A stretch of 64,000 nt of DNA from Fervidobacterium pennivorans DSM 9078. Its GTDB lineage: Bacteria > Thermotogota > Thermotogae > Thermotogales > Fervidobacteriaceae. Location of the stretch: the NCBI RefSeq assembly GCF_000235405.2, contig NC_017095.1, positions 1,823,501 to 1,887,500 on the forward strand, given 5' to 3'. The position numbers were made by a program, and so were the translations under genes. Positions 36,201-46,899 of this stretch are shown piece by piece; position 1 is the first letter of the stretch; each line of letters begins with the position of its first letter. The notes beneath the pieces were generated by a model that saw only the letters and a program-made list of their open reading frames with translations, did not search any database and was not told the DNA's origin.

Positions 36201-38750
36201 TTAATTACCTTTGTACATTACCATAGCTGATATAGCTTTAATATTTATCTTACCGCTAACTTGGTAGAGAACCTTTGTTCCTGCGTTATCTTTGTCAACA
36301 ACGACGTTCCAAGTCCCATCCGGAAGTGTGAATTGTTGGTCTTTTGTGTCACCGTTGTAGATTACGAGTATTTCCTTCCATGGGTCTTTCTCATCTTTAA
36401 GTACAAATGCTACCATCTTTCTTGGACTTGGTAAGAATGTCAGTTTCTTTCTTATATCCTCGGCGGTCCTTTGCCTAAACGCAATGTGTGATTTTCTCAG
36501 TTCGATTAGACCTTTGTAGTAATTGAAAACATCTATAAACTCGGCTTTTCTAGCGTAGTCAAGTCCGTTTATGGAGATTGGTGATTTGTAAGAGTTCTCA
36601 TCGAATTTCTTTGTTCTAGCGAAATCTTGACCTGCATGCAAGAATGGTATACCTTGTGATGTCAACAATATAGCACCAGCAAGCTTTTGAGCGTCTTTGA
36701 GCATTTCTTCAGTCCACTTTACCGTTGTATCCGCCTGTGCTGCCAGGTAGTTTTTGTCCCACAAGGTGTGGTTATCATGAACTTCGACGTAGTTGATAGT
36801 TTCCTGTGGGTCTTTCGCAAAGCTTCGAATTACTTCGTCGTATTCGATGCTACCTGCAACTCCGCGTTTTACACCTGTTTCTTTGGCAAGAGCGCCCATC
36901 AAGAAGCCCTTGACAGTTGCGTTGAAAACAGAACCACGGAGTGCATCTCTGAATTCATCGTTGAACGCGGCGATACCTGTACCACCAACATCGGCTTTTC
37001 CAAATCTAATGGGTGCTCCCCAACCGCCCCAAGGTTCACCGTAAAGAACCACAGAAGGCTCTATCTTTGAGAGTTCTGATTTTATCGCAAGCATTGTCAC
37101 CTTATCCATTAATCCCATCTGGTCAAATCTGAAACCATCAATTTTGTATTCCGTGACCCACCATTTGAGTGTGTCGACTATGTATTTTCTCATCATCGGT
37201 CTTTCGCTTGCAATGACATTACCACAGCCACTTTCGTTCAAATATGCACCTGTTTTGTCAATTCTGTAGAAGTAATATGGAACTGCCTGGTCGAATGGAG
37301 ACATTACACCAACGCCCCATGTATGTGGGAAGACCATATCAAGGATAACCCTTATACCATTTTCATGGAGTGCTTTAACCATTTGTTTGACTTCGATAAT
37401 TCTTGTGTATGGGTTGATTGGGTCTGTTGAGTAGCGTCCTTCTGGAACTGTAAAGAGGTATGGGTCATAACCCCAGTTGTAACTTCTTTCAAAATCTTTA
37501 TCAGCTTCATCGCCTGTCCAGAAATCGAACATTGGAAGAATATGAACGTGAGTAACCCCGAGTTCAACGAGGTGGTCAAGACCAGTTGTTACACCATTAG
37601 GACCTCTTGTGCCTTTTTCTGTGAGTCCCAAGTAAAGTGCTTTGTTCTTGACGCCAGAATTATCGAGTCCGGTCATATCTGCGATGTGGATTTCGTATAT
37701 TATCGCATCTTCTGGGGCAACTAGTGGTGGTCGTGCGACTTTTTCCCAGCTCTCTGGATTTGTTTTGCTGAAGTCAATGATAGCACTCTTGGCAGAATTC
37801 TTCGTTACCGCTTTTGAGAAGTAATCAACTGATTCTCTATATTCTCCATAGCTGAAGTACCTGATTTTGTAGAACCATCCATCCCAGTTTCCTTCAAGGA
37901 CGGCTTCCCATGCCCCGTTGCCTATATATTTCATTGGAACAACTTGCGTTGGTTCTTTATCATCCCAATTTTTGTAAAGTAGCACATCAACAGTTTTTGA
38001 AACAGGTGACCAAACCCTTATCGTTGTCTTTTCAGGGGTGTATTCAAATCCGAGTGGACCATCGTAATAAATCTTGTCCAAAATTTCCATCATGATGACC
38101 CTTGCCGGTTTGTACCCTTCTATCTCTACTTGGACATCTTTGTTAACATCCTCAAGTTTGATAGGTTCAGCGAGAACAACTTTGACATGGTTTGTTCTGG
38201 AAATATCCGTCGGATTGGCTTTCTCGACACGAGCTATTTTGAGTGGTTGACCGTCTACCGTAACTTTTGCACCGACTTTTGTTGTGTCGACTTGACCTGT
38301 TAAATATGCTTCGATTGTGTATTGGTCCCTAGCCTGTGCAAAGAGCACACGAGGGCTTGTGTCTGGTTTTGTTGTGTAAATCTGTTCTATTCCTTGCAAG
38401 AGCCACACCTCCGCCTTACCATCTTTGATTGTTATGAATCTATCCATTGCAACATCTTTTTCTCTCCATTCTCCAAGTCTAACTATTATTCCAACTTTCG
38501 TTAATGTCTCCGGGAATTTAACTTTTGCAACAACTCCAAAATCATCTTTTTCTGTGAACTGATAAGCTGCACCTTCTTTTGAAATAGGTTCAACCCACCA
38601 AATCCAAAGGTTCCATCCGTCGTAGTTACCATCCCACCTGTGATAATGGATAATCAGCTCTGTTTCCGCAAAGCTTATCGATAATGCGAATACGATGAGC
38701 GTAATAACTGAAAGCTTTTTGAGCAGACCCATACTTGAATCTCTAAACAT
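36201..38750 (-). CDS. pulA: Secreted type I pullulanase
   Basis: An 849-residue exported debranching enzyme that hydrolyses alpha-1,6 links in pullulan and starch. The signal peptide ends after SFA at about residue 28. A CBM41 domain ([17 protein letters not shown]) starts the mature protein, followed by an E-set region and a GH13 barrel. The type I signature YNWGYDP is at 424-430, the nucleophile in FRFDQMG at 543, the acid/base in YGEPWGGWG at 572, and [10 protein letters not shown] holds the third carboxylate. I chose ATG 38750 after AAGGAGG; 12 codons upstream are open. From memory the Fervidobacterium pullulanase has the same length. Confidence 0.96.
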   Translation of the reverse strand: MFRDSSMGLLKKLSVITLIVFALSISFAETELIIHYHRWDGNYDGWNLWIWWVEPISKEGAAYQFTEKDDFGVVAKVKFPETLTKVGIIVRLGEWREKDVAMDRFITIKDGKAEVWLLQGIEQIYTTKPDTSPRVLFAQARDQYTIEAYLTGQVDTTKVGAKVTVDGQPLKIARVEKANPTDISRTNHVKVVLAEPIKLEDVNKDVQVEIEGYKPARVIMMEILDKIYYDGPLGFEYTPEKTTIRVWSPVSKTVDVLLYKNWDDKEPTQVVPMKYIGNGAWEAVLEGNWDGWFYKIRYFSYGEYRESVDYFSKAVTKNSAKSAIIDFSKTNPESWEKVARPPLVAPEDAIIYEIHIADMTGLDNSGVKNKALYLGLTEKGTRGPNGVTTGLDHLVELGVTHVHILPMFDFWTGDEADKDFERSYNWGYDPYLFTVPEGRYSTDPINPYTRIIEVKQMVKALHENGIRVILDMVFPHTWGVGVMSPFDQAVPYYFYRIDKTGAYLNESGCGNVIASERPMMRKYIVDTLKWWVTEYKIDGFRFDQMGLMDKVTMLAIKSELSKIEPSVVLYGEPWGGWGAPIRFGKADVGGTGIAAFNDEFRDALRGSVFNATVKGFLMGALAKETGVKRGVAGSIEYDEVIRSFAKDPQETINYVEVHDNHTLWDKNYLAAQADTTVKWTEEMLKDAQKLAGAILLTSQGIPFLHAGQDFARTKKFDENSYKSPISINGLDYARKAEFIDVFNYYKGLIELRKSHIAFRQRTAEDIRKKLTFLPSPRKMVAFVLKDEKDPWKEILVIYNGDTKDQQFTLPDGTWNVVVDKDNAGTKVLYQVSGKINIKAISAMVMYKGN

Positions 38751-38804
38751 ACCCTGACACCTCCTTAAATTGGTGTTTTTGAACAACTATATTGTACCCA
38801 AAGT

Positions 38805-38854
38805 ATTATACATTATCCCAGATTTTTTTCTACAAATTTTTGGAAATGTTTCCA
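38805..38854 (-). promoter_or_regulatory. Promoter region and TGGAA-N4-TTCCA site of pulA
   Basis: On the minus strand TATAAT (38810-38805) has a weak TTGTAG -35 box at 19 bases. TGGAAATGTTTCCA (38841-38854) is palindromic in six of seven pairs and lies just upstream of the -35. It matches sites at the glycogen-binding and phosphorylase genes. Confidence 0.5.
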
Positions 38855-38892
38855 GTGAAAAAAGAGACGAGCAGCACCTCAAATAATCGAAC

Positions 38893-38926
38893 TTAACAAT
38901 TCTTAACATATTAAAAATTTTACTTA
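38893..38926 (+). promoter_or_regulatory. Pho-box candidate and promoter of the pst operon
   Basis: Two direct TTAACA repeats (38893-38898 and 38903-38908, ten bases apart) are followed after 12 bases by TACTTA (38921-38926), a -10 candidate. TTAACA direct repeats are the PhoP-binding unit in Gram-positive bacteria. The operon itself encodes a PhoB/PhoP-type regulator. Confidence 0.55.
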
Positions 38927-38976
38927 ATGGACCTCTGAGAAAATAAAAGCGAACTTTAAAACAGGAGGTGGAAGGT

Positions 38977-39804
38977 ATGAGGAAGTTCATTTTAACGATA
39001 GCATTTGTTTCACTTTTTGCGGTTTTTGGTTTTGCGACTGCGTTGGTTATAAAAGGTTCGAACACGATGCTTGACATTGCGCAGTTGTGGGTCGAAGAGT
39101 TCAACAAACAGAATCCAGACATCAAAGTTACACTTGAGGGGGCAGGTAGTTCAACGGGGATTGCAGCACTTTTTAACGGAACAACGGACATCGCAAACTC
39201 CAGTAGATGGTTTAAGGATTCTGAAGTTCAAAAGATGTTTGAAATGAAAAAGTGGTTTGCACCAGTTCTTGTTGCTTGGGATGGTATCGCAATAGTTGTT
39301 CACAAGGATTTGCCTATCAAGAACCTTACCATACAGCAAATAAAGGATATCTACACAGGAAAAATTACAAGATGGAACCAGATTGATCCGAACCTTCCGG
39401 CGAGAGATATTGTTGCTTTCTCCAGAAACACAGCTTCCGGAACGTTCGAAGTCTTCAAAGAAAAAGTGCTCGGTGATGAAAAGATGTCTCCAAGGGTAAG
39501 AATGCTTGAATCGTCTATGGCTGAGCTTGAAACTGTTGCCAAAACTCCGTATTCTATAGCTTACTTTGGTGTTGGCTACGTAGATCAGAGTGTAAAAGTT
39601 GTCTCCGTAAACGGAGTTATGCCAACAAAACAAAACATACTTTCTGCGAAGTATCCGCTTTCTCGTCCACTCTTCATTTTCATCGATGTTACAAAAGGTT
39701 GGCCTGAAGAAGGACCAGTTGCAGAATTCTTGAGATTTGTTATGTCAAAGAAAGGACAGGAACTTGTTGAAAAAGCAGGGTTTATCGCTGCTCTTGGACA
39801 GTAA
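38977..39804 (+). CDS. pstS: Phosphate ABC transporter substrate-binding protein
   Basis: A 275-residue exported protein with a signal peptide (residues 1-19, ending GFATA). The mature protein has KGSNTMLDIAQLWVEEF and EGAGSSTGIAAL, the phosphate-binding loops of PstS, plus SRNTASGTFEVF. It binds phosphate outside the membrane for PstCA. I chose ATG 38977 following AGGAGGTGG; a GTG three codons earlier lies inside the ribosome site. First gene of the seven-gene pho operon. Confidence 0.95.
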   Translation: MRKFILTIAFVSLFAVFGFATALVIKGSNTMLDIAQLWVEEFNKQNPDIKVTLEGAGSSTGIAALFNGTTDIANSSRWFKDSEVQKMFEMKKWFAPVLVAWDGIAIVVHKDLPIKNLTIQQIKDIYTGKITRWNQIDPNLPARDIVAFSRNTASGTFEVFKEKVLGDEKMSPRVRMLESSMAELETVAKTPYSIAYFGVGYVDQSVKVVSVNGVMPTKQNILSAKYPLSRPLFIFIDVTKGWPEEGPVAEFLRFVMSKKGQELVEKAGFIAALGQ

Positions 39805-39859
39805 GGAGGGTAGCAGATACTGAAAAGAAGGTTCTAAAAAACAAGAAAGGGGATGCCAT

Positions 39860-40723
39860 GTGCGTAGAGAAATAAAAGATAAAACGCGCAAAGCTTTGAT
39901 GGCAATATCTTCAGTCACAGCGATTGCTGCTCTCTTTGGAATATACTATTACCTTGTTAAAGAGTCGCTTCCAGCTATCCGCTCCGTTGGGGCGGAACTC
40001 TTTTTATCTGACCAATGGTATCCCGTTTGGGAACCAGGAGAATATGGAATGAGAGCGCTAATTATAAATTCTTTGATTGTAACTGTATTAGGGACGTTAT
40101 TGGTTGTTCCTGTTGCATATTTCATAGCCATCTATTTACATGGATTTGCAACGAAGAAGGAAAAAGCAATTGTAAGGAGATTGATCGAGTATCTGTCAGG
40201 TATACCATCTGTAATCATTGCTTTTGTCTTTCTTACGTACCTCAGTCCCATTTTTCCGGCGATAGGTATATATTCTCCCCAGAATTTGTTACTTGCATTA
40301 ATAGGTCTGTTCTTTTTGACAATACCGATAAGTACCGTATTAATATTAGAATCCTTAGACAGTGTTCCAAGAGAACTAGAGGAAGCGAGCGCGGCGCTTG
40401 GAGCACTCCCGTTGAAGACTTACATGAAGATCACGACTAAAGCAACACTGCCAGGTGTTATGAACGCGATAGTTTTAACGGCGAACAGGATAGTTGGCGA
40501 GACAATTGTTGTGTTGCTCCTTGGTGGGGGTGCAGCTATGGTGCCTACAAAACTAACGGACCCGTTTAAGACGTTGACAGCAGCTATTGCAAGTGAAATG
40601 CCGGAAGCTGCTAAATTTTCAATTCATTACAGCGCGTTATTCTTTGCAGGCTTGGTACTTGTAATCTTCTCAACGGTATTTGAACTCACATCGGTTATGT
40701 TGTTAAGGAGGAACCGAAGATGA
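39860..40723 (+). CDS. pstC: Phosphate ABC transporter permease PstC
   Basis: A 287-residue membrane subunit with six helices. The ATPase-contact loop reads ELEEASAALGALPLKTYMK, and GIPSVIIAFVF is a family signature. The start is GTG 39860 behind AAAGGGG; the ATG four bases earlier is in another frame. It overlaps pstA by four bases. With PstA it forms the phosphate channel. Confidence 0.94.
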   Translation: MRREIKDKTRKALMAISSVTAIAALFGIYYYLVKESLPAIRSVGAELFLSDQWYPVWEPGEYGMRALIINSLIVTVLGTLLVVPVAYFIAIYLHGFATKKEKAIVRRLIEYLSGIPSVIIAFVFLTYLSPIFPAIGIYSPQNLLLALIGLFFLTIPISTVLILESLDSVPRELEEASAALGALPLKTYMKITTKATLPGVMNAIVLTANRIVGETIVVLLLGGGAAMVPTKLTDPFKTLTAAIASEMPEAAKFSIHYSALFFAGLVLVIFSTVFELTSVMLLRRNRR

Positions 40724-41550
40724 AAAAAGTAGATAAATCACGTATCGTTGAAAACAGAAAGACAAGGCTTGTCCTACGAATTCTTACATACATTATTTCT
40801 TCACTTATCGTTGCTCTTTTCATACTTGCGTTTGTGCCGGGGTTAAAATACTGGTCGTGGGAGTTTTTCACTCAATTCCCAAAGGAACGTATGACCGATG
40901 GGGGTATATTTCCAGCCATTCTTGGTTCAATCTTACTAACCGTAACATCACTTGCGATAGCGATTCCACTTGGTGTGCTGTTGGGAATTGTGCTTTCGGA
41001 ATATAATTTGACCTATATAAAGTTCGCAGTTACTATTTTGAGTGGTATACCTTCCGTTGTCTATGGACTTTTTGGATTGGGGTTGTTCTGTATCACAATG
41101 AACATGAGAACTTCCATTTTAGCTGGTGCCTTAACACTATCTTTGATGGTCTTGCCGGTTATATCATCATCAGTTTACGAAGTGATGCAAGCAATTCCAA
41201 GAGAACTTAGAGAGGCTGCATATGCTTTGGGTGCTCGAAAGAGCGAAGTAATATTTGAAATGTTAGTCCCTTCAGTTAGAAACACCATCCTTACCGTTTC
41301 ATTTGTCAGCGCGGGCCGCGTGATTGGTGAAACAGCACCGCTTATTCTTACCGCTGCTGTTTTCTATGCAACACAATTACCGAAAAGTCTTCTTTCTCCA
41401 GTTATGACGATGCCAACTCACATATATTTCTTGACCGCCGCATATGGAAGTAGTGCTCGATGGATGGCAGAAGGAACAGCTTCTGTTCTTATACTATTTA
41501 TAATTCTTGTCTACTCAATAGCATTTATGTTCAGGAGGGAAAAGAAATGA
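40720..41550 (+). CDS. pstA: Phosphate ABC transporter permease PstA
   Basis: A 276-residue permease with six helices, GIPSVVYGLFGLG and the loop ELREAAYALGARKSEV. Its ATGA start overlaps the pstC stop, and its stop overlaps the pstB ATG, so the subunits are coupled in translation. Confidence 0.95.
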   Translation: MKKVDKSRIVENRKTRLVLRILTYIISSLIVALFILAFVPGLKYWSWEFFTQFPKERMTDGGIFPAILGSILLTVTSLAIAIPLGVLLGIVLSEYNLTYIKFAVTILSGIPSVVYGLFGLGLFCITMNMRTSILAGALTLSLMVLPVISSSVYEVMQAIPRELREAAYALGARKSEVIFEMLVPSVRNTILTVSFVSAGRVIGETAPLILTAAVFYATQLPKSLLSPVMTMPTHIYFLTAAYGSSARWMAEGTASVLILFIILVYSIAFMFRREKK

Positions 41551-42305
41551 CGGATACAGTGATTGAAATTAGGAATTTTAACGCTTATTATGGTGAGAAA
41601 ATCGCTGTTAAGGATGCGAATTTGAAAATACAAAAGAACAAAATTACAGCAATAATGGGACCATCTGGTTGCGGTAAATCAACGTTGCTCAGAAGCATCA
41701 ACAGGATAAATGACTTGATACCAGAGTTCAAAGTGCAAGGTGAGATACTATTTCACGATAAAAACATATACGACCCAGATGTTGATGTGTACACGCTCAG
41801 AAGAAGGATAGGGATGGTTTTCCAAAAACCAACGCCTTTTCCAATGTCTATCTTTGAGAACATTGCCTACGGCTTGAAATTGATAGGTGTAACCGATAAA
41901 AAGGAACTCAAAGAAAGGGTGCGTAATGCACTTGAGATGGCGGCTTTGTGGGATGAAGTTAAAGATGACCTTGAGAAAAGCGCTTTAAAACTGTCTGGTG
42001 GACAACAACAAAGACTTTGTATAGCGAGAACTATAGCAATAGAACCAGAAGTGATATTGTTTGATGAACCCACAAGTGCACTTGATCCGGTTGCTACGCA
42101 GAAAATAGAGGCTTTAATTGAAGAGCTTGCCGAGAAATTCACTATAGTCATTGTTACACATAATATAGGTCAGGCGTCGAGGATTTCAGATTACGTTGTC
42201 TTCATGTATCGTGGAGAGATAATTGAACAAAACATAACTTCAAAGTTGTTAACCAATCCACAAAATGAAATCACTCAGCAGTTCCTTAGTGGTAAAATAG
42301 GATAA
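41547..42305 (+). CDS. pstB: Phosphate ABC transporter ATP-binding protein
   Basis: A 252-residue cytoplasmic ATPase with Walker A GPSGCGKST, the ABC signature LSGGQQQRL, Walker B VILFDEPTSALDP and the switch His in VIVTHN. NAYYGE near the start is typical of PstB. The start ATG 41547 follows AGGAGGG inside pstA; an upstream in-frame extension of 29 codons only overlaps pstA. Confidence 0.97.
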   Translation: MTDTVIEIRNFNAYYGEKIAVKDANLKIQKNKITAIMGPSGCGKSTLLRSINRINDLIPEFKVQGEILFHDKNIYDPDVDVYTLRRRIGMVFQKPTPFPMSIFENIAYGLKLIGVTDKKELKERVRNALEMAALWDEVKDDLEKSALKLSGGQQQRLCIARTIAIEPEVILFDEPTSALDPVATQKIEALIEELAEKFTIVIVTHNIGQASRISDYVVFMYRGEIIEQNITSKLLTNPQNEITQQFLSGKIG

Positions 42306-42344
42306 ATAGGATAATGATAGATAATTATCAGGGGAGGAATACAG

Positions 42345-42992
42345 ATGGTAGACGAAAAGCATCACTTTGAAAAGGAGTTTTCTATGCTTAGAGCTGAGCT
42401 TTCTAAGATGGTTTCGTTAGTCACAGATTCGATAGAAATGGCCTCTGTGACATTCGAGAATATGGACCGCTCAATCGCAAGAAAGATTTTAGAACTTGAC
42501 GATGAAATTGACGATCTCAACAGAGAGATTGAAAACCTTGTCATAGATATAATAGCAAGGTTTACACCTCTCGGAAAAGATTTGAGATATACAATCGCTG
42601 CAATGAAACTTGCTAACAATCTTGAAAGAATAGGGGACCATGCATGCAACTTCGCAGAGAAAACATTATGGATTTCGGACAACATGCCTGAATTTAAGCC
42701 TTCAGCCTTGGTAAAGCAAATGTTTGGAGAAGTTATCAATATGCTTCAGAAGACGGTTCTAGCGTTCTCGAGAAGGGACGTTGAACTTGCCATAGAAACG
42801 TGGCGTATGGATGACGTTATTGACGATTTGGACAGAAAGGTTACAAACGATGTTGAAGGTTTCGAACCTCACACTTTGGTTTTGAACGTGCTTTTTGCAA
42901 GGGACTTAGAACGTGTTGCTGACCATTTGACTAACATATGTGAGGAGATAGTATTTATAGAAACAGGAAAGGAGCTAAAAAGCCTACTATGA
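42345..42992 (+). CDS. phoU: Phosphate-specific transport regulator PhoU
   Basis: A 215-residue helical protein made of two PhoU repeats, each with the E/DxxxD metal-binding pattern (LDDEIDDLNREIE; DDVIDDLDRKV) and the N-LERIGDHA and DLERVADHL segments. PhoU restrains the Pst transporter and the sensor kinase when phosphate is plentiful. It overlaps the regulator gene by four bases. AGGGGAGG precedes its ATG. Confidence 0.95.
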   Translation: MVDEKHHFEKEFSMLRAELSKMVSLVTDSIEMASVTFENMDRSIARKILELDDEIDDLNREIENLVIDIIARFTPLGKDLRYTIAAMKLANNLERIGDHACNFAEKTLWISDNMPEFKPSALVKQMFGEVINMLQKTVLAFSRRDVELAIETWRMDDVIDDLDRKVTNDVEGFEPHTLVLNVLFARDLERVADHLTNICEEIVFIETGKELKSLL

Positions 42993-43684
42993 GGGTTCTT
43001 GTTGTCGAGGATGAAAGGTTGCTTGCGGAAAATATAAGCAAGATGCTCAAAAGCGAAGGGTTTGAGGTTGAAATCGCATACAGCATATCTGATATGTACA
43101 AAAAAATTGAGGTGTTCGAACCAGAACTAATTGTGCTCGATTTAATGCTACCTGATGGCAATGCATTGAACGAAATCCAAGAGCTCAAGACTGAACTCCC
43201 AGAAGTTGGAATTATCATTATTTCCGCAAAGAACACCGATTTGGATAAGATAATAGGTATTGAACTTGGTGCGGATGACTACGTAGGTAAACCCTTCAAC
43301 ACAAGGGAACTTGTTGCCCGTGTGAAGGCGTTTTTTAGAAGAACAAAGGGATTAAAAGAGGTCATTCGTTACGGGAAACTTGAGATATATCCAGAAGATT
43401 ACACAGTTTTCTACGATGGTAAGAAAATAGAACTAACATCAAAGGAATTTGAAATTTTAAGACTCCTTGCTCAGCGTCCAGATAGGGTATTCTCCAGAGA
43501 GCAGATCTTGGAGGAGTTGTGGAAGGACGATTTCGAAGTCTACGATAGAGTAATTGATGTTCATATAAACAGCCTGAGAAAGAAACTCGGGAAGAACTGG
43601 ATAGTAACTGTCCGTGGAGTTGGATACAAATTCTCAAAGAAAGGGGACACAACCCTTGAATCAGATGAATCCGACAGAGAATAA
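42989..43684 (+). CDS. OmpR/PhoB-type response regulator
   Basis: A 231-residue transcription factor: a receiver domain with the phospho-acceptor D51 in VLDLMLPDG and Lys in VGKPFN, and a winged-helix DNA-binding domain (ELTSKEFEILRLLAQRP, VIDVHINSLRKKLG). Gene order after phoU and before a histidine kinase marks it as the phosphate-regulon activator. Its start overlaps phoU and its end overlaps the kinase by 29 bases. Confidence 0.94.
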   Translation: MRVLVVEDERLLAENISKMLKSEGFEVEIAYSISDMYKKIEVFEPELIVLDLMLPDGNALNEIQELKTELPEVGIIIISAKNTDLDKIIGIELGADDYVGKPFNTRELVARVKAFFRRTKGLKEVIRYGKLEIYPEDYTVFYDGKKIELTSKEFEILRLLAQRPDRVFSREQILEELWKDDFEVYDRVIDVHINSLRKKLGKNWIVTVRGVGYKFSKKGDTTLESDESDRE

Positions 43685-44669
43685 ATTATCACACGCTGAA
43701 TTAGCGACAAAGCTTCTGGACCATGTTCAGGAAGCGGTTTTTGTTTTAACCGGTTCAAAAATTACGTATGCGAACAAAAGAGCAAAAGAGTTTTTTGGAG
43801 AATGCGAAGGTTTGGATTTGTTTGAGCTTCTCATCTTAGAAAAAGGAACCTTGATTGTTGATGCGATACATTCGGACAATTTTGGAAACACCCTGGAATT
43901 TGAGGATAGGGTTTTTTCTAGTAAAAAAGGTGGATGGGTCTATTTTCACATTACATATGTAAAAGAACTCTCCACCTTAATTCTTCGTGATATTACTCAA
44001 GAAAGAATTCTACAAGAAGCTAAGGACAATATGTCTGTTTTGATAGCCCACGAGCTCAAAAACCCGCTCGGAGTTTTGCTAAGCACGGTATCTGAGATGA
44101 TTGAGGACGAAGATGATGAGGAGAGATTAAAAAAGTTACTCGCAATTGAGAGGCAAGCACTCAGGCTTAAAAGAATTGTCGAACAGGTTGAGTATATAAC
44201 CAGGGCACAACTTGGACTTTACACACCTAAGCCTGTTCCAATTAATGTAAGAAGGTTAGTAGATACCGTTTTAGATGATGTAAAAGAGCTCGCCCAAACA
44301 AAATCAATAAAGATTGAAAAGCATATAGATGTTGAAAAATTGGTGGCTGATGAGTTTATAATCAGGACTATATTGAAAAATCTTGTCTCCAACGCGGTTA
44401 AGTATTCTTTCGAAAATTCAAAGGTTATTATCAAAATTACTGAAGATTACATTTCTATCCGAGACTTTGGTGTTGGGATTCCTGAAGAAGAAATTCCAAA
44501 GATATTTAACAGATTTTACCGCACATCAACGGGTGTCAAAATGGCTTCGGGCTCGGGTCTGGGACTTGCCGTGGTTAAACACCTAGCAAATATTGCGAAT
44601 TACAGAATTGAAGTCAAATCTCAACACATGATTGGAACTGAATTTATTGTATATCTCCGTTCAGAATAG
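43656..44669 (+). CDS. Cytoplasmic PhoR-like sensor histidine kinase
   Basis: A 337-residue kinase without any transmembrane segment. The N-terminal 120 residues look like a PAS domain; HisKA follows with the phosphorylated H132 in IAHELKNPLG; the ATPase domain has NLVSNAVKYS, GVGIPEEE and GSGLGLAVV. The start is TTG 43656, in the end of the regulator gene, preceded by AAGGGG nine bases before. Lack of membrane helices means it must sense phosphate state through PhoU/Pst or a soluble ligand. It is the last gene of the pho operon. Confidence 0.9.
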   Translation: MNQMNPTENKLSHAELATKLLDHVQEAVFVLTGSKITYANKRAKEFFGECEGLDLFELLILEKGTLIVDAIHSDNFGNTLEFEDRVFSSKKGGWVYFHITYVKELSTLILRDITQERILQEAKDNMSVLIAHELKNPLGVLLSTVSEMIEDEDDEERLKKLLAIERQALRLKRIVEQVEYITRAQLGLYTPKPVPINVRRLVDTVLDDVKELAQTKSIKIEKHIDVEKLVADEFIIRTILKNLVSNAVKYSFENSKVIIKITEDYISIRDFGVGIPEEEIPKIFNRFYRTSTGVKMASGSGLGLAVVKHLANIANYRIEVKSQHMIGTEFIVYLRSE

Positions 44670-44689
44670 TGTTTTTATGCTAAAAAATA

Positions 44690-44718
44690 AGCCAGAGAAA
44701 ACACCCCTCTGGCTTTTT
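44690..44718 (+). terminator. Terminator of the pho operon
   Basis: An 8-bp stem (44690-44697 with 44707-44714) is followed by a T run. Confidence 0.85.
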
Positions 44719-44780
44719 GTTTTGAAGCGTTTAGAAAGGTTGATGAAGATATTAGTAAGTTTAAAACTCAATAAACAATA

Positions 44781-44807
44781 AAAAGCCACCGCGAAGGTGG
44801 CTTTTTT
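44781..44807. terminator. Second, bidirectional terminator (infB side)
   Basis: A 10-bp stem (44781-44790 with 44796-44805), loop GCGAA, with T-rich flanks on both strands. On the minus strand it ends the infB transcript. Confidence 0.88.
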
Positions 44808-44823
44808 GAATCAGTTTAACGCT

Positions 44824-46887
44824 TTAGTTATTTTCTTCCTTAGGTTCTTCGACAATAGCTGTCAACTTCCTTGGAACTTTCTTGATTATGTAGAATTCCA
44901 GCTCGTCCCCTTCTTTTATATCATCAAAATTCTGGAACTTTATACCACATTCCTGTGGAGCACTAATTTTGTTAACATCTTGTTGGTAATGTTTTAAGCT
45001 TTCTATTTTACCTTCGAAGACCAACGAGCCATTTCTGTATATCCTAACAAATCCGCTCTTGTCCACATATCCATCGTAAACTTGAACTCCTGCAACGTTT
45101 CCATATTTGTGTATTTTAAAGACCTTTTTAATCTCACCTGTTCCGGTCTTTTCTTCAACTTCTTCAGGCTCAAGCATACCTTCAAGAGCTGCTTTTAAGT
45201 CTTCGAGAAGTTTGTAGATGATAGTGTATGTTTTTATTTGAACGCCTTCTGATTCTGCTAATTTCGAAGATTGTGAATCGGCTTTTACTCTAAAACCAAG
45301 TATGATGGCTTCCGAAGCTGATGCAAGCATGACATCACTTGTGTTTATTGCACCTACTGCAGCGTGGACGATGTCTATATCAATTTCGTTTGTTCTAAGC
45401 TTTGCTATAGCATTTTGCAAAGCCTGGAGGGAGCCAACCGTATCTGCTTTCAAAATAAGTTTCAGTTCCTTCTTTTCGCCTTCTTGCATCTTTTTCAAAA
45501 TCTCTTCGAGTTTTATTTGTCTCTTCTTTCTCAACTCGCGTGCTTCGATTTCTCTTACCTTTTCTACAATTTCTTCAGCTTTTTCTTTTGATTCAACAAC
45601 GTAAATGATACTGTGCGGGTCTGGGAGTTCTTCGAAACCAACTATCATAACAGGAGTCGATGGTTCAGCTTGGTTTATGCGTTTTCCTTTGTCATCTATG
45701 AGCGCTTTTACTTTTCCGTAAACCTTTCCAGCTACAACGTAGTCTCCCACTTTGAGTATACCATCTTTGACTATCGCATTTGCCACAGGTCCGTATCCCT
45801 TATCAAGGCGTGTTTCAATTGTTACAGCCCTTACAGGTTTATCAGGTATGCATCTTATATCTTGCATTTCAGCAACCAGGAGAATCATTTCAAGCAACGT
45901 ATCAACATTCGTTCCGTTTCGTGCAGATATGGGGACAACGATTGTGTCTCCACCCCATTCTTCTGGTATGAGGTTCAATTTTGTTACCAAATCTTGTTTT
46001 GTGAGTTCAACATTTGCGTTTGGTTTATCTATCTTATTGATAGCTACAATAATCGGCACATTTGCAGATTTTGCATGGTTGTAAGCTTCTATCGTTTGGG
46101 GCATAACACCGTCATCTGCAGCGACTACGAGAACAACGATATCCGTTGCTTGAGCTCCTCTGGCTCGCATTTCTGTAAAGACTTCGTGTCCGGGAGTGTC
46201 GATGAATGTAATCTTCTTACCATTGACCACAACTTGGTAAGCACCAATACTTTGTGTAATTCCACCCTCTTCTTTTTCTGCTATTCTTGTCTTCCTTATA
46301 TAGTCCAAAAGTGTGGTCTTACCATGGTCAACGTGACCCATCACAGTTACAACAGGGGGCCTTGGAACTAACTTTTCTTTATCTTGGTAAAGTATCTCAA
46401 ACTGCCTCTTCAATTCATCGAGTGGGTTTTCCAGTTTGACTTCTTCTTTTCCTTGCTCCTCTTCAAATGTGAGGCGAACATCATACATCTTTGCAATTTT
46501 CTTTGCAAGCGATACAGAGATTGGTTGGCCAGGTCTGAGAACCTCACCTTTCATGAAGAAATCTTGGATAATTCTATTTTGCGGAACTTTTATCTTTTCC
46601 GCAAATTTGTCCAATTTTAGGTCTTCTTCTGTAATATGAACGGGAGGCTTTTTCGCCTCTACTTTTTCCTTTGTTGGTTCCTTTGTTTTAGTTAATGTTA
46701 CATCTTCCTCCTCGTCGAGCGTTTCCTTGTAGATTTCGAGGAGGATATTCACAGTCTCTTCATCGATAAAACTCATGTGGCTCTTTACTTCAATACCAAG
46801 CTCCTCTAGTTCGTGGAGCAATTCTTTTGTATCCATGTCGAGTTGTTTTGCAAGTTCGTATACCCTTAGTCTTGCCAAAAAATCCAC
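44824..46887 (-). CDS. infB: Translation initiation factor IF-2
   Basis: A 687-residue cytoplasmic GTPase that brings initiator tRNA to the ribosome. The N-terminal IF2N segments (about 1-150) precede the G domain, with [19 protein letters not shown] and NKIDKPN, then the C-terminal beta barrels. The protein is shorter than in enteric bacteria because the N-terminal linker is short, which is usual in thermophiles. GGGAGGTGG lies before the ATG. It follows the SDR gene by 12 bases, giving it an unusual operon with a MarR regulator at the head. Confidence 0.97.
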   Translation of the reverse strand: MDFLARLRVYELAKQLDMDTKELLHELEELGIEVKSHMSFIDEETVNILLEIYKETLDEEEDVTLTKTKEPTKEKVEAKKPPVHITEEDLKLDKFAEKIKVPQNRIIQDFFMKGEVLRPGQPISVSLAKKIAKMYDVRLTFEEEQGKEEVKLENPLDELKRQFEILYQDKEKLVPRPPVVTVMGHVDHGKTTLLDYIRKTRIAEKEEGGITQSIGAYQVVVNGKKITFIDTPGHEVFTEMRARGAQATDIVVLVVAADDGVMPQTIEAYNHAKSANVPIIVAINKIDKPNANVELTKQDLVTKLNLIPEEWGGDTIVVPISARNGTNVDTLLEMILLVAEMQDIRCIPDKPVRAVTIETRLDKGYGPVANAIVKDGILKVGDYVVAGKVYGKVKALIDDKGKRINQAEPSTPVMIVGFEELPDPHSIIYVVESKEKAEEIVEKVREIEARELRKKRQIKLEEILKKMQEGEKKELKLILKADTVGSLQALQNAIAKLRTNEIDIDIVHAAVGAINTSDVMLASASEAIILGFRVKADSQSSKLAESEGVQIKTYTIIYKLLEDLKAALEGMLEPEEVEEKTGTGEIKKVFKIHKYGNVAGVQVYDGYVDKSGFVRIYRNGSLVFEGKIESLKHYQQDVNKISAPQECGIKFQNFDDIKEGDELEFYIIKKVPRKLTAIVEEPKEENN

Positions 46888-46899
46888 CTCCCGTTTAAC

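Noticed and set aside
45613-46371. 252-codon plus-strand frame inside infB
   Set aside because: It is antisense to IF-2 and rich in Cys, Tyr, Phe and His, as expected from reverse-strand translation.
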